A DNA stretch of 57,281 nt, from NCBI GenBank assembly GCA_020073205.1, contig JAIQFR010000016.1, positions 1-57,281 on the forward strand, given 5' to 3'. The notes beneath the pieces were generated by a model. It was not told the DNA's origin and made no database searches. It was given only the letters and a program-made list of their open reading frames with translations. Within the stretch, counting starts at the first letter, position 1. Each line of letters begins with the position of its first letter. The DNA comes from Terriglobia bacterium (GTDB lineage: Bacteria; Acidobacteriota; Polarisedimenticolia; Polarisedimenticolales; JAIQFR01). The translations under genes were made by a program, and so were the position numbers. This document shows, in pieces, positions 44,178 to 52,950 of the stretch.

Positions 44178-45680
44178 GTGCGCATCCTGATGGCCTCCAC
44201 GGAGCTGTGGCCGCTGGCCAAGGTCGGCGGGCTCGCCGACATGGTGGGATCGCTCTCCCGCGCGCTCTGCGCTCTCGGGCACGAGGTCCGCTGCGCCCTG
44301 CCGCGCTTCCCGGAGGTCGAAGCCGCGCTCCCGGCGGGCGCCCACGAGGTGAACCGCACCGAGGTCGCGGTGCGCCTGGCCAAGGGGCGCACGGCGGTGA
44401 TCGTCTCGCGGTGCGAGGGAGGGGCGCTCCCGTCGCCCGTGCTCCTGTTCGCCCACGAGCTGTTCCGGCGTCCCGGGATCTACGTGGACCCGGCCACCCG
44501 GATGGGTTACCCGGACAACGGGCTGCGCTGGGCGCTCTTCTGCCGGGCGATCCACGCGGAGATCGGCGACAACGGCTTCGTGCCCGACGTCGTCCACGCC
44601 CACGACCACCAGGCGGCCCTGCTCCCCGCACTGATCCGGTGGGGGCCGCCGGTCCGCGACCGGCGTCCCGCCACGGTCTTCACCGCGCACAACCTCGGAT
44701 ACCAGGGGATCGAGCCGCGGTCCTGGATCGAGGACTCGGGGCTCCCAGAGGGCCTCGATTTCCCGGCCGGCCCTCTCGAGTACCATGGCCGGGTCAACCT
44801 GATGAAGCTCGGTCTCGAGTCGGCGGACCTCTTGACCACGGTCTCCCCGCGCTACGCCGTGGAGATCCGAAGCGGGCCGGAGTTCGGGGCCGGGCTCGAG
44901 GGGGTTCTGGCCGCGAGAGCCGGACGCCTTCGCGGGATCCTGAACGGGATCGATGTCGAAGCCTGGAATCCCGCGACGGATTCTCACTTACCGTTCCGCT
45001 ACGACCCTCACCGCCTCGCGAGCAAGGGGAAGGTCAAGGCCGCGCTGCTCGAGGAGACCGGTCTCGAGCCGCCCGCCCGCGGGGTTCCCCTCGTGGGCAT
45101 GGTCACGCGCCTCGTGTCCCAGAAGGGGATCGACCTCGTGGTTCCGGTGCTCGACGCGATCCTCCGCGACGGGATCCAGGTCGTGATCCTCGGGACGGGA
45201 GAGGCGAGGTTCGAGACGGTGCTCCGCGAGACCGCGTCGGAGCACCCCGGCCGTCTCGCGTTCCTTTCGGGGCAGGACGAGGGAATCGCCCATCGGATCG
45301 AGGCCGGCTCGGACATGTTCCTGATGCCGTCCCGCTACGAGCCCTGCGGCCTCAACCAGATGTACAGCCTGCGCTACGGTACGGTGCCGCTGGTTCGGGC
45401 GGTGGGCGGCCTGGGGGACACCGTGGTGGACCTCGACGAGGACCCGGATCGGGCCAACGGGTTCGTGTTCCGGGCGTACGAGCCGGCGGAGCTGCTCAAG
45501 ACCGTGCGTCGGGCGGCTCGCGCGTTTCGCGATCGGAAGCTCTGGCGTGGACTCATGATCCGCGGGATGGCGGCCGACTTCTCCTGGGAGCGCCCGGCGA
45601 GACAATACGTGGCGGCGTACGCGGAGGCGATGAGCGCTCGCGTTCCGAACCCGCCGGAGGCGATGTGGAAGGCGAAATGA
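44178..45680 (+). CDS. glgA: Glycogen synthase
   Basis: A 500-residue GT5 enzyme adding glucose from ADP-glucose to glycogen. The N-terminal KVGGLADMVGSL (K-x-G-G-L) binds the donor, VVHAHDHQAALLP and VFTAHNLGYQG are typical, and the C-terminal SRYEPCGLNQMYSLRYG is the catalytic Glu region. GTG 44178 is chosen because the K-x-G-G-L motif falls near residue 13 and GAGGGAG lies upstream; the ATG at 44190 is a second option. The 3' end overlaps the histidine kinase start by four bases. Confidence 0.94.
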   Translation: MRILMASTELWPLAKVGGLADMVGSLSRALCALGHEVRCALPRFPEVEAALPAGAHEVNRTEVAVRLAKGRTAVIVSRCEGGALPSPVLLFAHELFRRPGIYVDPATRMGYPDNGLRWALFCRAIHAEIGDNGFVPDVVHAHDHQAALLPALIRWGPPVRDRRPATVFTAHNLGYQGIEPRSWIEDSGLPEGLDFPAGPLEYHGRVNLMKLGLESADLLTTVSPRYAVEIRSGPEFGAGLEGVLAARAGRLRGILNGIDVEAWNPATDSHLPFRYDPHRLASKGKVKAALLEETGLEPPARGVPLVGMVTRLVSQKGIDLVVPVLDAILRDGIQVVILGTGEARFETVLRETASEHPGRLAFLSGQDEGIAHRIEAGSDMFLMPSRYEPCGLNQMYSLRYGTVPLVRAVGGLGDTVVDLDEDPDRANGFVFRAYEPAELLKTVRRAARAFRDRKLWRGLMIRGMAADFSWERPARQYVAAYAEAMSARVPNPPEAMWKAK

Positions 45681-47836
45681 ACCGGGAGTTTCCGGATCTG
45701 CCGGTCGCGTGCGAGGACCTGATCGCCCGCGTGATGGAGGTCGGCCGCCTCGGAGCCGCAGTGTTCGGCGCCGACCGGAAGGTGGTCTGGGCCTCGGGAA
45801 TGCTACCCGGGGTACGCGCCGAGGAGGCGCTCGGAAAATCGTGCACCGAGGTGTTCGCCGGCAGCAGTCGGCCGTGCGAGCCGTGCCTCCTGGAGCTGAG
45901 CGCGCAGGAGGGGCCGCTCCGGCGGGTGCTGCGGCTGGTCCAGGGCGCCGACCCGCGCCCCCGCATCTTCGAGGTGACCGTCGCCCCCCTTCGCGTCCCC
46001 GGCCTGGCGGAGAGGCGGTGGATCGAGCTGGCGCGGGAGATCCGCGGGGCCGAAGGGATCGAGCAGTTCTTCCAGGGCGGGACCATGGACCTGGTCCGCC
46101 TGATCGCGGCTTGGTCGATCCCCGTGGTCCTGGTGGACGCGAGCGGCATCGTCCGCGCTTGGAACCGAGGCGCCGCCTCGCTCTACGGGCGGCCGGGGGA
46201 AGAGGCGGTCGGACGGCGGTGGAGCGAGATCGTCGAGGAGATCGTCCCGAACGCGCCGGAAACGTCGCCGGGGAGCGCCACCTACCGATACGAGGCGCAG
46301 CACCGCACCCACGAGGGGCGCCAGCTCCGGGTCATGGTGACCCGCACCGAGATCCCGGGAGCGGAGGGTGCGGCCCAGGGAGCGTTCTACCTGGTCCTCG
46401 ACCTGACCGGATCGAAAGCCCTCGAGCGCAACCTCGAGCGGCGCGTCGCCCAGCTTTCCATCATCCGGGAGATCGCGGAGGCCCTCCAGTCCGCCATGGG
46501 GCTGAACGAGATCCTGCGGACCATCCTCGTCGGCGCGACCGCCGGAGAGGGGCTTCGATTCAACCGGGCCTTCCTTCTGCTCGCCGACGACAAGCGCGGC
46601 GAGCTCCGGGGGAAGGTGGCGATCGGCCCGTCCGATCCGGAGGATGCCCACCGGATCTGGGACGAGCTGTCCCGCTCGAAGGCGGGCTTGAGGAAGCTCC
46701 TCCGTGAGTACGAGCCGTTCGTCGAGCGGACCAGCAGCCGGGTGAACGAGATCGTCCGGGGAATCACGGCGCGCCTCGCCGATCGCGACAACTTCCTGAT
46801 CGGCTCGCTGCACGCGCCGTCCACCGTCCGCGTCCAGGGTGGACGCGAGATGCCGGACGGCCGGCCGGTGAGCTCCCAGCTCCTGCAGAGGCTGGGAGTG
46901 GGCGACTTCGTCGCCGTCCCCCTCGTGGCCGAGGGGAAGCCGGTGGGGCTCCTCCTGGCGGACAACGCGATCACCGGCCGTCCGATCGAGGACGACGACG
47001 TGGGCGTGCTCGAGCTCCTCGGGATGCAGGCGGGCCTTGCGATCGAGCGGGCGAGGCTGATTGGAGAGCTCGAGACCCAGGTGGCGTCCCTCGAGAAAGC
47101 GACCCAGGAGATCCGCGAGAACCAGGAGCGCCTCCTTCGGACCGAGCGGCTCTCCGCGGTGGGCGAGATGGCGGCCCGGGTCGTTCACGAGATCCGGAAC
47201 CCTCTGGTCGCGATCGGCGGCTTCGCGAGGTCCCTCCTCCGCGAGGTCCCTCCACAGGACACGAAGCGGGAGTCCATCCAGATCATCGTGGACGAGGTGC
47301 GGCGGCTCGAGACCATCGTGCGGGAGGTGCTCGACTACTCGCGACCCGCGGTTCCCCGGATCGGTCGGGTCGACCTCGCCCAGCTGGCGACCGAGGCGCT
47401 CGACCTGCTCCGCTGGGAGGTGGACGACGCGGGGGTCGTGGGGCGGGTGGACGCGGAGTCCGGGCTCGCGCCCGCGGCCGCCGACCGCAACCAGATGTTC
47501 CAGGCCCTGGTCAACGTCATGAGGAACGCCGTTCACGCGATGCCCCACGGCGGCACGCTCACGCTCCGGGTGCGGGAGGTGCCGGGCGGGATCGAGCTGG
47601 CCGTGGAGGACACGGGCATCGGGATCCCGGCGGACGTGCGCGGGCGGATCTTCGAGCCGTTCTTCACCACAAAGGCGACGGGGTCGGGGCTCGGACTCAC
47701 CATCGCGAGCCAGATCATCGCCGATCACCGGGGGGAGATCCACGTCGACAGCCAGGTGGGCTCGGGGACGACGGTCTACTTGAGGCTCCCGGCAGCGCAG
47801 GAGGAATCGAACGATGCCGAAAATCCTGGTCGTTGA
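45677..47836 (+). CDS. PAS-GAF sensor histidine kinase embedded in the glycogen operon
   Basis: A 719-residue soluble kinase with no membrane segment. It has a PAS-like domain (about 12-110) with the three-Cys pattern KSCTEVFAGSSRPCEPC (Cys56, 67, 70), a second PAS (about 140-255), a GAF domain (about 270-460), a coiled coil, the HisKA dimerisation helix RLSAVGEMAARVVHEIRNPL with phospho-acceptor His504, and an HATPase with NVMRNAVHAMP, DTGIGIP and TGSGLGL. Start ATG overlaps the glgA stop (ATGA). Its 3' end overlaps the receiver gene by 23 bases. The Cys cluster and the trxB two genes downstream suggest redox or metal sensing. The signal is unknown. Confidence 0.9.
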   Translation: MNREFPDLPVACEDLIARVMEVGRLGAAVFGADRKVVWASGMLPGVRAEEALGKSCTEVFAGSSRPCEPCLLELSAQEGPLRRVLRLVQGADPRPRIFEVTVAPLRVPGLAERRWIELAREIRGAEGIEQFFQGGTMDLVRLIAAWSIPVVLVDASGIVRAWNRGAASLYGRPGEEAVGRRWSEIVEEIVPNAPETSPGSATYRYEAQHRTHEGRQLRVMVTRTEIPGAEGAAQGAFYLVLDLTGSKALERNLERRVAQLSIIREIAEALQSAMGLNEILRTILVGATAGEGLRFNRAFLLLADDKRGELRGKVAIGPSDPEDAHRIWDELSRSKAGLRKLLREYEPFVERTSSRVNEIVRGITARLADRDNFLIGSLHAPSTVRVQGGREMPDGRPVSSQLLQRLGVGDFVAVPLVAEGKPVGLLLADNAITGRPIEDDDVGVLELLGMQAGLAIERARLIGELETQVASLEKATQEIRENQERLLRTERLSAVGEMAARVVHEIRNPLVAIGGFARSLLREVPPQDTKRESIQIIVDEVRRLETIVREVLDYSRPAVPRIGRVDLAQLATEALDLLRWEVDDAGVVGRVDAESGLAPAAADRNQMFQALVNVMRNAVHAMPHGGTLTLRVREVPGGIELAVEDTGIGIPADVRGRIFEPFFTTKATGSGLGLTIASQIIADHRGEIHVDSQVGSGTTVYLRLPAAQEESNDAENPGR

Positions 47837-48203
47837 GGACGAGAAGAACCTACGACTGCTCTACAAGCACGACCTGGAGCAGGAGGGGTACGAGGTAATC
47901 ACCGCCGCGAACGCCGTGGAGGGGCTCGAAGCTCTCGAGTCGGGGTCGCCCGACCTGGTCGTCCTGGACATCAGGATGCCCGGCATGGACGGGCTCGAGA
48001 CGATGGGCCGGATCCTGGAGAAGCATCCGAAGATCCCGGTCGTGCTCAACTCGGCCTACTCGTCCTACAAGGACAATTTCCTTAGCTGGGCCGCCGACGC
48101 CTACATCATCAAGAGCGCGGACACCACCGAGCTCCGAGGCAAGGTGCGGGAGCTCCTCGCGGCCCGCTCCGGCGGCGAGGGACCCGCGGAGGAGCCCAAG
48201 TAA
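47814..48203 (+). CDS. Stand-alone receiver-domain response regulator
   Basis: A 129-residue CheY-like protein with Glu8-Asp9-Glu10 and phospho-acceptor Asp52 in LVVLDIRMPGMDG, Ser58-like and Lys107-like positions in NSAYSSYKDNF and IIKSADT. There is no output domain, so it must act through protein contact or as a phosphate shuttle. ATG 47814 has AGGAGGAA upstream and lies inside the kinase gene, so kinase and receiver are translationally coupled. glgC follows 31 bp later. A direct effect on GlgC or GlgA is possible but unproven. Confidence 0.9.
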   Translation: MPKILVVEDEKNLRLLYKHDLEQEGYEVITAANAVEGLEALESGSPDLVVLDIRMPGMDGLETMGRILEKHPKIPVVLNSAYSSYKDNFLSWAADAYIIKSADTTELRGKVRELLAARSGGEGPAEEPK

Positions 48204-48234
48204 GGGCTCCCCACGTCACGAGGGGGACTGAGCG

Positions 48235-49476
48235 ATGGGCCGACGGTCGGTGATCCTGCAGGACGTGCTGGCGCTGGTGCTCGCAGGCGGGCAGGGAGAG
48301 CGCCTCTACCCTCTCACCCGCGACCGCGGCAAGCCCGCCGTGCCCTTCGGCGGGATCTACCGGATCGTCGATTTCACCCTGTCGAACTGCCTGAACTCGG
48401 GATTGCGGAAGATGTTCGTCCTGACCCAGTACAAGTCCGGGAGCCTCGAGAGGCACATCAAGCAGGGGTGGGACCCGATCTTCTCGGCGGAGCTCGGCGA
48501 GTGGATCTACACGGTCCCGCCGCAACTCCGGGTCGGGCAGCGCTGGTACGCCGGCACCGCCGACGCGGTCTACCAGAACATCTACCTGCTCGAGCAGGAG
48601 AAGCCCCGGCACGTGATCGTCCTGTCGGGCGATCACATCTACAAGATGGACTACCGGAAGATGCTGGAGATGCACGAGGCCAAGGGGGCGGTGGCGACCG
48701 CGGCCGCCGTCGAGGTTCCGATCGAGGACGCGTCGGCGTTCGGCGTGATCGAGGTGGACGAGGACTGGCGAATCGTCGCCTTCACCGAGAAGCCCTCCGA
48801 TCCGCGCCCGGTGCCCGGCCGACCGGACCGCGCTCTCGTGAACATGGGGGTGTACTGCTTCGAGACCGAGAGCCTCGTACGCGCCCTGTGCACCGACGCC
48901 CGGCAGGAGAGCCGGCACGACTTCGGTCACAACATCCTGCCGAACCTGGTCGGCTCCGAGAAGGTGTACGCCTACCCGTTCGTGGACGAGAACCGGAAGC
49001 AGATGCTCTACTGGCGGGACATCGGAACGCTGGACGCGTACTACGCCGCGAGCATGGATCTCGTGTCGGTGGACCCGGTGTTCAACCTCTACGACCGGGA
49101 TTGGCCGCTCCGCACGGTCCCGCACCAGCTCCCGCCGGCGAAGACCGTGTTCGCTCAGGAGGAGCCCGGCGGGCGCATCGGCCTCGCTCTCGACTCCATC
49201 CTGAGCGGCGGGGTGATCGTCAGCGGTGGCCGCGTGGAGAGGTCGGTGCTGGGGCCCGGCGTGCGCGTGAACTCGTATGCCAAAGTCGCGGAGAGCGTGC
49301 TGATGGACGGCGTCGAGGTCGGCCGCTACGCGCGGGTGGGCCGGGCGATCGTGGACAAGGAGGTCCGCGTCCCGCCCGGGTTCGTGATCGGGGAGGACCC
49401 GGAATTGGACCGGGAGCGCTTCACCGTGACCGCGGGGGGCATCGTCGTCATCCCGCGGGGCACGCAGCTCGACTAG
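48235..49476 (+). CDS. glgC: Glucose-1-phosphate adenylyltransferase
   Basis: A 413-residue enzyme making ADP-glucose, the committed step of bacterial glycogen synthesis. The nucleotidyl motif ALVLAGGQGERLYPLT (13-28) with GKPAVPFGGIYRIVDF, the sugar-site GVIEVDE and FTEKP, and a C-terminal left-handed helix (SVLGPGVRVNSYAKVAES) are clear. ATG 48235 has GAGGGGG upstream. It is placed after the kinase/receiver pair and 12 bp before trxB. Family members are allosterically controlled by glycolytic intermediates, which links this operon to phosphofructokinase activity. Confidence 0.95.
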   Translation: MGRRSVILQDVLALVLAGGQGERLYPLTRDRGKPAVPFGGIYRIVDFTLSNCLNSGLRKMFVLTQYKSGSLERHIKQGWDPIFSAELGEWIYTVPPQLRVGQRWYAGTADAVYQNIYLLEQEKPRHVIVLSGDHIYKMDYRKMLEMHEAKGAVATAAAVEVPIEDASAFGVIEVDEDWRIVAFTEKPSDPRPVPGRPDRALVNMGVYCFETESLVRALCTDARQESRHDFGHNILPNLVGSEKVYAYPFVDENRKQMLYWRDIGTLDAYYAASMDLVSVDPVFNLYDRDWPLRTVPHQLPPAKTVFAQEEPGGRIGLALDSILSGGVIVSGGRVERSVLGPGVRVNSYAKVAESVLMDGVEVGRYARVGRAIVDKEVRVPPGFVIGEDPELDRERFTVTAGGIVVIPRGTQLD

Positions 49477-49488
49477 AGGGAGGCGAAG

Positions 49489-50418
49489 GTGACGCAGAAC
49501 GACGTCGTGATCCTCGGGTCCGGGCCGGCGGGGCTCACCGCCGCCATCTACTGCGCCCGAGCGAATCTCTCGCCGGTGGTCGCGGAGGGGCTCCTGGCGG
49601 GCGGCCAGCTCATGAACACGACGGACGTGGAGAACTACCCGGGCTTTCCCGAGGGGATCATGGGGCCGGAGCTGATGGACCTGTTCCGCAAACAGGCCGA
49701 GCGATTCGGCACGAAGTTCCTCCCCGGCGACGTGGCCAGGGTGGATTTCTCGTCGCGCCCGTTCGGGGTCTGGACGGACGACGGTGAGGCGCGCGCGCGC
49801 GCGGTGATCGTGGCGACCGGCGCCTCGCCGCGCACCCTCGGGATCCCGGGAGAGAAGGAGTACGCGGGGCGCGGCGTCTCCTACTGCGCGACCTGCGACG
49901 GGTTCTTCTTCCGCGACAAGGAGATCGTGGTGGTGGGCGGAGGCGACTCCGCGATGGAGGAGGCGCTCTTCCTGGCGCGCTACGGCTCCCGCACCACCGT
50001 GGTCCACCGGCGCGACGCGTTCCGCGCCTCGAAGATCATGGTCGATCGCCTGCTCAAGAACCCGAAGGTCGAGGTCGTCTGGGACTCCGTCGTGGACGAG
50101 GTCCTGGGCGACGGCCAGAAGGTCGTGAGCGTCCGAGTCCGGAACGTGAAGACGGGCGCCGTGGGAGAGCGTCCCTGCGCCGGCTTCTTCGTCGCCATCG
50201 GCCACACGCCGAACACGTCGCTGTTCAAGACGATCCTCCCGATGAACGCCGAGGGATACCTCGAGATCCACGGCAGCTCGTCCTACACGAACATCCCCGG
50301 TGTGTTCGCCGCGGGAGACGTGCACGACCACGTCTACCGCCAGGCGGTCACCGCGGCGGGAGCCGGCTGCCGGGCCGCGATCGACTGCGAGAGGTGGCTG
50401 GAGGGGGAGGGGCGCTGA
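49489..50418 (+). CDS. trxB: Thioredoxin reductase
   Basis: A 309-residue FAD/NADPH enzyme keeping thioredoxin reduced. FAD motif ILGSGPAGLTAAIY (6-19), the redox-active pair in SYCATCDGFFF (CATC, about 135-138), NADPH motif VVGGGDSAMEEALFL and the C-terminal GVFAAGDVHDHVYRQAVTAAG are all as in TrxB. The start is GTG 49489 with GGGAGG six bases upstream. It ends the glycogen operon. A link to the three-Cys PAS domain of the operon kinase is inference. Confidence 0.95.
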   Translation: MTQNDVVILGSGPAGLTAAIYCARANLSPVVAEGLLAGGQLMNTTDVENYPGFPEGIMGPELMDLFRKQAERFGTKFLPGDVARVDFSSRPFGVWTDDGEARARAVIVATGASPRTLGIPGEKEYAGRGVSYCATCDGFFFRDKEIVVVGGGDSAMEEALFLARYGSRTTVVHRRDAFRASKIMVDRLLKNPKVEVVWDSVVDEVLGDGQKVVSVRVRNVKTGAVGERPCAGFFVAIGHTPNTSLFKTILPMNAEGYLEIHGSSSYTNIPGVFAAGDVHDHVYRQAVTAAGAGCRAAIDCERWLEGEGR

Positions 50419-50431
50419 GCGTCGCTCGCCT

Positions 50432-50806
50432 TCAGGCCCCGGGAACCGTCCCGAAGATCCAAACGGTCTCGGCACGCAGCGTCCGGGCGAACCTGCTGTC
50501 GCCGGATGCCATCCGGCTCCACTCGTCCCGCGTGTAAACGAGGAGATCGGCCGGGACGGGCAGGGGGTAAAGGTCCCACGAGAGTGCCCGGCGCTCGAAG
50601 GGCTCATCCGCGGCGCCGACGACGGCGACGAGATCGAGGTCGCTGCCGACCCCGGAGTCGCCCCTGGCGTAAGAGCCGAAGTAGCCGAGGGACAGAATCC
50701 CAGGGTGGCGAGGAGTCTCCGCGGCAGCCCAGGCGCGCACCGCGGCGTCCACCGCCGCGCCGTCAGGCCATCTGAGAACGGACGAAGTCAAGGATCTGAC
50801 CGGCAT
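50432..50806 (-). CDS. MNT-type nucleotidyltransferase
   Basis: About 124 residues with the minimal nucleotidyltransferase core GYFGSYARGDSGVGSDLDLVAV (about 42-63; GS and DLDL bind metal and nucleotide) and the tail WDLYPLPVPADLLVYT. MNT proteins usually pair with a HEPN ribonuclease as an antitoxin that AMPylates it. Starts are uncertain: ATG 50806, TTG 50791 and GTG 50821 are all in frame and overlap the HEPN remnant; many relatives begin near the T-S-S-V-L-R-W-P segment, which would favour TTG 50791. Confidence 0.7.
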   Translation of the reverse strand: MPVRSLTSSVLRWPDGAAVDAAVRAWAAAETPRHPGILSLGYFGSYARGDSGVGSDLDLVAVVGAADEPFERRALSWDLYPLPVPADLLVYTRDEWSRMASGDSRFARTLRAETVWIFGTVPGA

Positions 50807-50991
50807 ACCGGATCGCCTCACCGCTCTGGAGCGGGCCGTAGTGCTCGAAGGGCGCTCCCTCCGGATGTCCGTTCGGATTTCTCGCGGGGACGTACGCGTT
50901 GTCCAGTACCTTGCCTTTCTCGACGAGGTCCTGCGGCCTGCTGAAGATCCCGTTCCGCTTGCGCGAGCCAGTCCGCGGCTCGGTTTCCCAT
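50763..50991 (-). pseudogene. HEPN-domain protein with internal deletion and frameshift
   Basis: ATG 50991 opens with NRAADWLAQAERDL, the typical N-terminus of HEPN-domain partners of MNT proteins. After about 20 codons the frame is lost; in another frame the conserved HEPN end appears: LVEKGKVLDNAYVP, NPNGHPEGAPFEHYGPLQSG and VRSQMA before TGA 50763-50765. The remnant is 229 bp, while an intact member is about 120-130 codons, so roughly 150 bp from the middle, including the R-x-x-x-x-H ribonuclease region, are gone. It lies directly upstream of the intact MNT gene. Confidence 0.75.
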
Positions 50992-51034
50992 GGCCCCTCC
51001 CTCGTGCAAGACTAGCGCAGTCGCTGCGCGAGGT

Positions 51035-52234
51035 TCAACCTGCGAGGGCTCCCGATCTCCCCGTCCGCGTCGCGGCGACGAGACGTGGGAGGAGGGGAGA
51101 GGCGATGCCCGACAGCAACGCGATGACCGCATCACCCACGGCAGGGTGACCGAACAGGAACCCTATCGCGCGTGCCCGGCGGGTCACCGGGACGAACGCC
51201 GCGCGCCACGCGCGCTCGTAGCCTCGCGCCGCGTCCTTCCCGAGACCGCCGCGGGCCGCCGCGTCCAGGGCAAAAGGAAGCGCGACCTCGGCGCCCTTCA
51301 GGGCGTTCGAGATCCCCTCGCCGCAGAACGGGTCGATGGTTCCTGCCGCGTCTCCCACGAAGAGCGCTCCCGCCGCCGTCGGCCGGCGCGGCCCGAATCG
51401 GAGCGGCCCCACGCTCTTCCAGGAAGAACACGCCGTCGTCCCCGCGAGGGATCGCCGCGCGGCGGGGTTGGCCAGGATCCGCTCGCGCACGACCCGCTCG
51501 GGAGATCCGCCGCACGCGCGGAGGGCCGCCACCCGGACCATGAAGCACAGATCGACCCGCCCGCCCTCCACCGGCCCGATCCCCGCGTACCCGCCGTCGA
51601 AGAGGTGGAGCTCGACGCGGTCGCGGGGAGCGGAAGATCCTCCCTCGAGGTGGACCTCGAGCCCGAACCAGGATCGCGGACCGCAACGCGGAGGATCGCC
51701 GAGCGACGGGTGCAGGACGCGGGCGAGCGCGGACCGGCGACCGTCGGCGCCGATCACCAGGGCCGCAACGACGTCCTCCCCCTCGTCACGGCGTCCCACG
51801 CCGCGCAGACGGGCGCCGGCCACGCGGCCGTCCTCGAGGACCGGCACGACGGCCTCGCATCGCTCCCGAACCATGGCGCCGAGCGCCCGCGCGCGATCGA
51901 CGAGCGTGGCGTCGAGGAGCCGCCGGGAGACCCCCAGGGCTTCCCGCCCGATCCCGGGCAGGTCGGGGAGAGGGGCGTCGACGGCGCGCCCGGCGCGGGA
52001 GGTGATCGTGGATCGGGCGATTCCGACCGCCCCGGCCGCCAGTAGCGTGCGCATGACTCCGAGCCGCTCCAGGACTCCCTGCCCCTCGACGGAGAGGAAC
52101 TCGCCGCAGACCTTGTCCCGGGGAAAGCGGTCGCGGTCCGCCACGAGGACCCGAGCCCCCCTCTCCGCCGCGAGAGCCGCGATCGCCGCCCCGGCCGGTC
52201 CCCCTCCGAGCACGAGCAGGTCCAGCGGCTTCAC
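51035..52234 (-). CDS. FAD-dependent oxidoreductase, geranylgeranyl-reductase-like
   Basis: A 399-residue flavoprotein with LLVLGGGPAGAAIAALAAE (about 5-23), DRFPRDKVCGEFLS and the FAD segment GALFVGDAAGTIDPFCGEGISNAL. The R-D-K-x-C-G motif and layout match geranylgeranyl-reductase/tryptophan-halogenase-related oxidoreductases. GTG 52234 overlaps the methyltransferase stop (GTGA). With the ketosynthase and methyltransferase it forms a three-gene operon that may build or tailor a lipid or polyketide. The substrate is unknown. Confidence 0.82.
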   Translation of the reverse strand: MKPLDLLVLGGGPAGAAIAALAAERGARVLVADRDRFPRDKVCGEFLSVEGQGVLERLGVMRTLLAAGAVGIARSTITSRAGRAVDAPLPDLPGIGREALGVSRRLLDATLVDRARALGAMVRERCEAVVPVLEDGRVAGARLRGVGRRDEGEDVVAALVIGADGRRSALARVLHPSLGDPPRCGPRSWFGLEVHLEGGSSAPRDRVELHLFDGGYAGIGPVEGGRVDLCFMVRVAALRACGGSPERVVRERILANPAARRSLAGTTACSSWKSVGPLRFGPRRPTAAGALFVGDAAGTIDPFCGEGISNALKGAEVALPFALDAAARGGLGKDAARGYERAWRAAFVPVTRRARAIGFLFGHPAVGDAVIALLSGIASPLLPRLVAATRTGRSGALAG

Positions 52235-52950
52235 GGGCGAGATCCGCCCGCGGGCAGCGTGAGTGCGAGACGAAACGGCCAGCGCCGCGTGACCCGCGCG
52301 CGGTCCGACCCGGCCCGACGGGCCAGCGCGCGAAGCTCGCTCACGGTGAACCCCCGCCGGACGGAGAGCGGGGCGTCGTGGACGAAGAGCGCGCTGCGCC
52401 TCGCGAGGCGGGCCGCCACGGCGATGAACGCCCACGGGAGCGCCCCTCGCTCGAGGTCGTTCACGATCACCGCGCGCCGGGCCACCTTCGCGAAGGAGGC
52501 GAGCAGCGCCGCCGCTTCCGCTTCGGCGAAATGGTGCAGGAACATCGACGCGGTGACGACGTCGAAGCTCCGGTCGGCGAAGGGGAGAGCGCGCGCGTCG
52601 GCGAGGACGACGAGGACGTGCCGCGCGGCCGCGGCAGTCCTCGCCGCCACCCGTGCCGCCGCGGGATCGCGATCCACGGCGGTCACCCGGACGGTCCGTC
52701 CCCTGCTCAGGCCGCGGGACTCCATCGCCACCGCGAGATCCGCGCCGCCGGTTCCGACGTCCAGGACGTCGAGAACGCCTCCCGGCGGCACCGCGTGGAC
52801 GTAAGGATCGAGCGCGCGGAGCAGCGTGCGGGCCCCGCCGAGGCGACGGTTGACGAGGGCGATGTCCCGGAGCGCGGCCTCGATCTCCTCGGGGCCGCAG
52901 CCCGGGCCGTCCATCCGCTCGGGCTTCTCGCTCCTCCTCAGGGCGGTCAC
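52231..52950 (-). CDS. SAM-dependent methyltransferase
   Basis: A 239-residue class I methyltransferase. Motif I is VLDVLDVGTGGADLAVAM (about 58-75), then TAVDRDPAAARVA, ADARALPFADRSFDVVTASM and FLHHFAEAEA. The short helical insert RLARRSALFVHDAPLSVRRGF is seen in small O/C-methyltransferases. GTG 52950 overlaps the ketosynthase stop (GTGA); ATG 52914 is the alternative. Coupled between the ketosynthase and the flavoprotein, it probably methylates the same intermediate. Confidence 0.82.
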   Translation of the reverse strand: MTALRRSEKPERMDGPGCGPEEIEAALRDIALVNRRLGGARTLLRALDPYVHAVPPGGVLDVLDVGTGGADLAVAMESRGLSRGRTVRVTAVDRDPAAARVAARTAAAARHVLVVLADARALPFADRSFDVVTASMFLHHFAEAEAAALLASFAKVARRAVIVNDLERGALPWAFIAVAARLARRSALFVHDAPLSVRRGFTVSELRALARRAGSDRARVTRRWPFRLALTLPAGGSRP

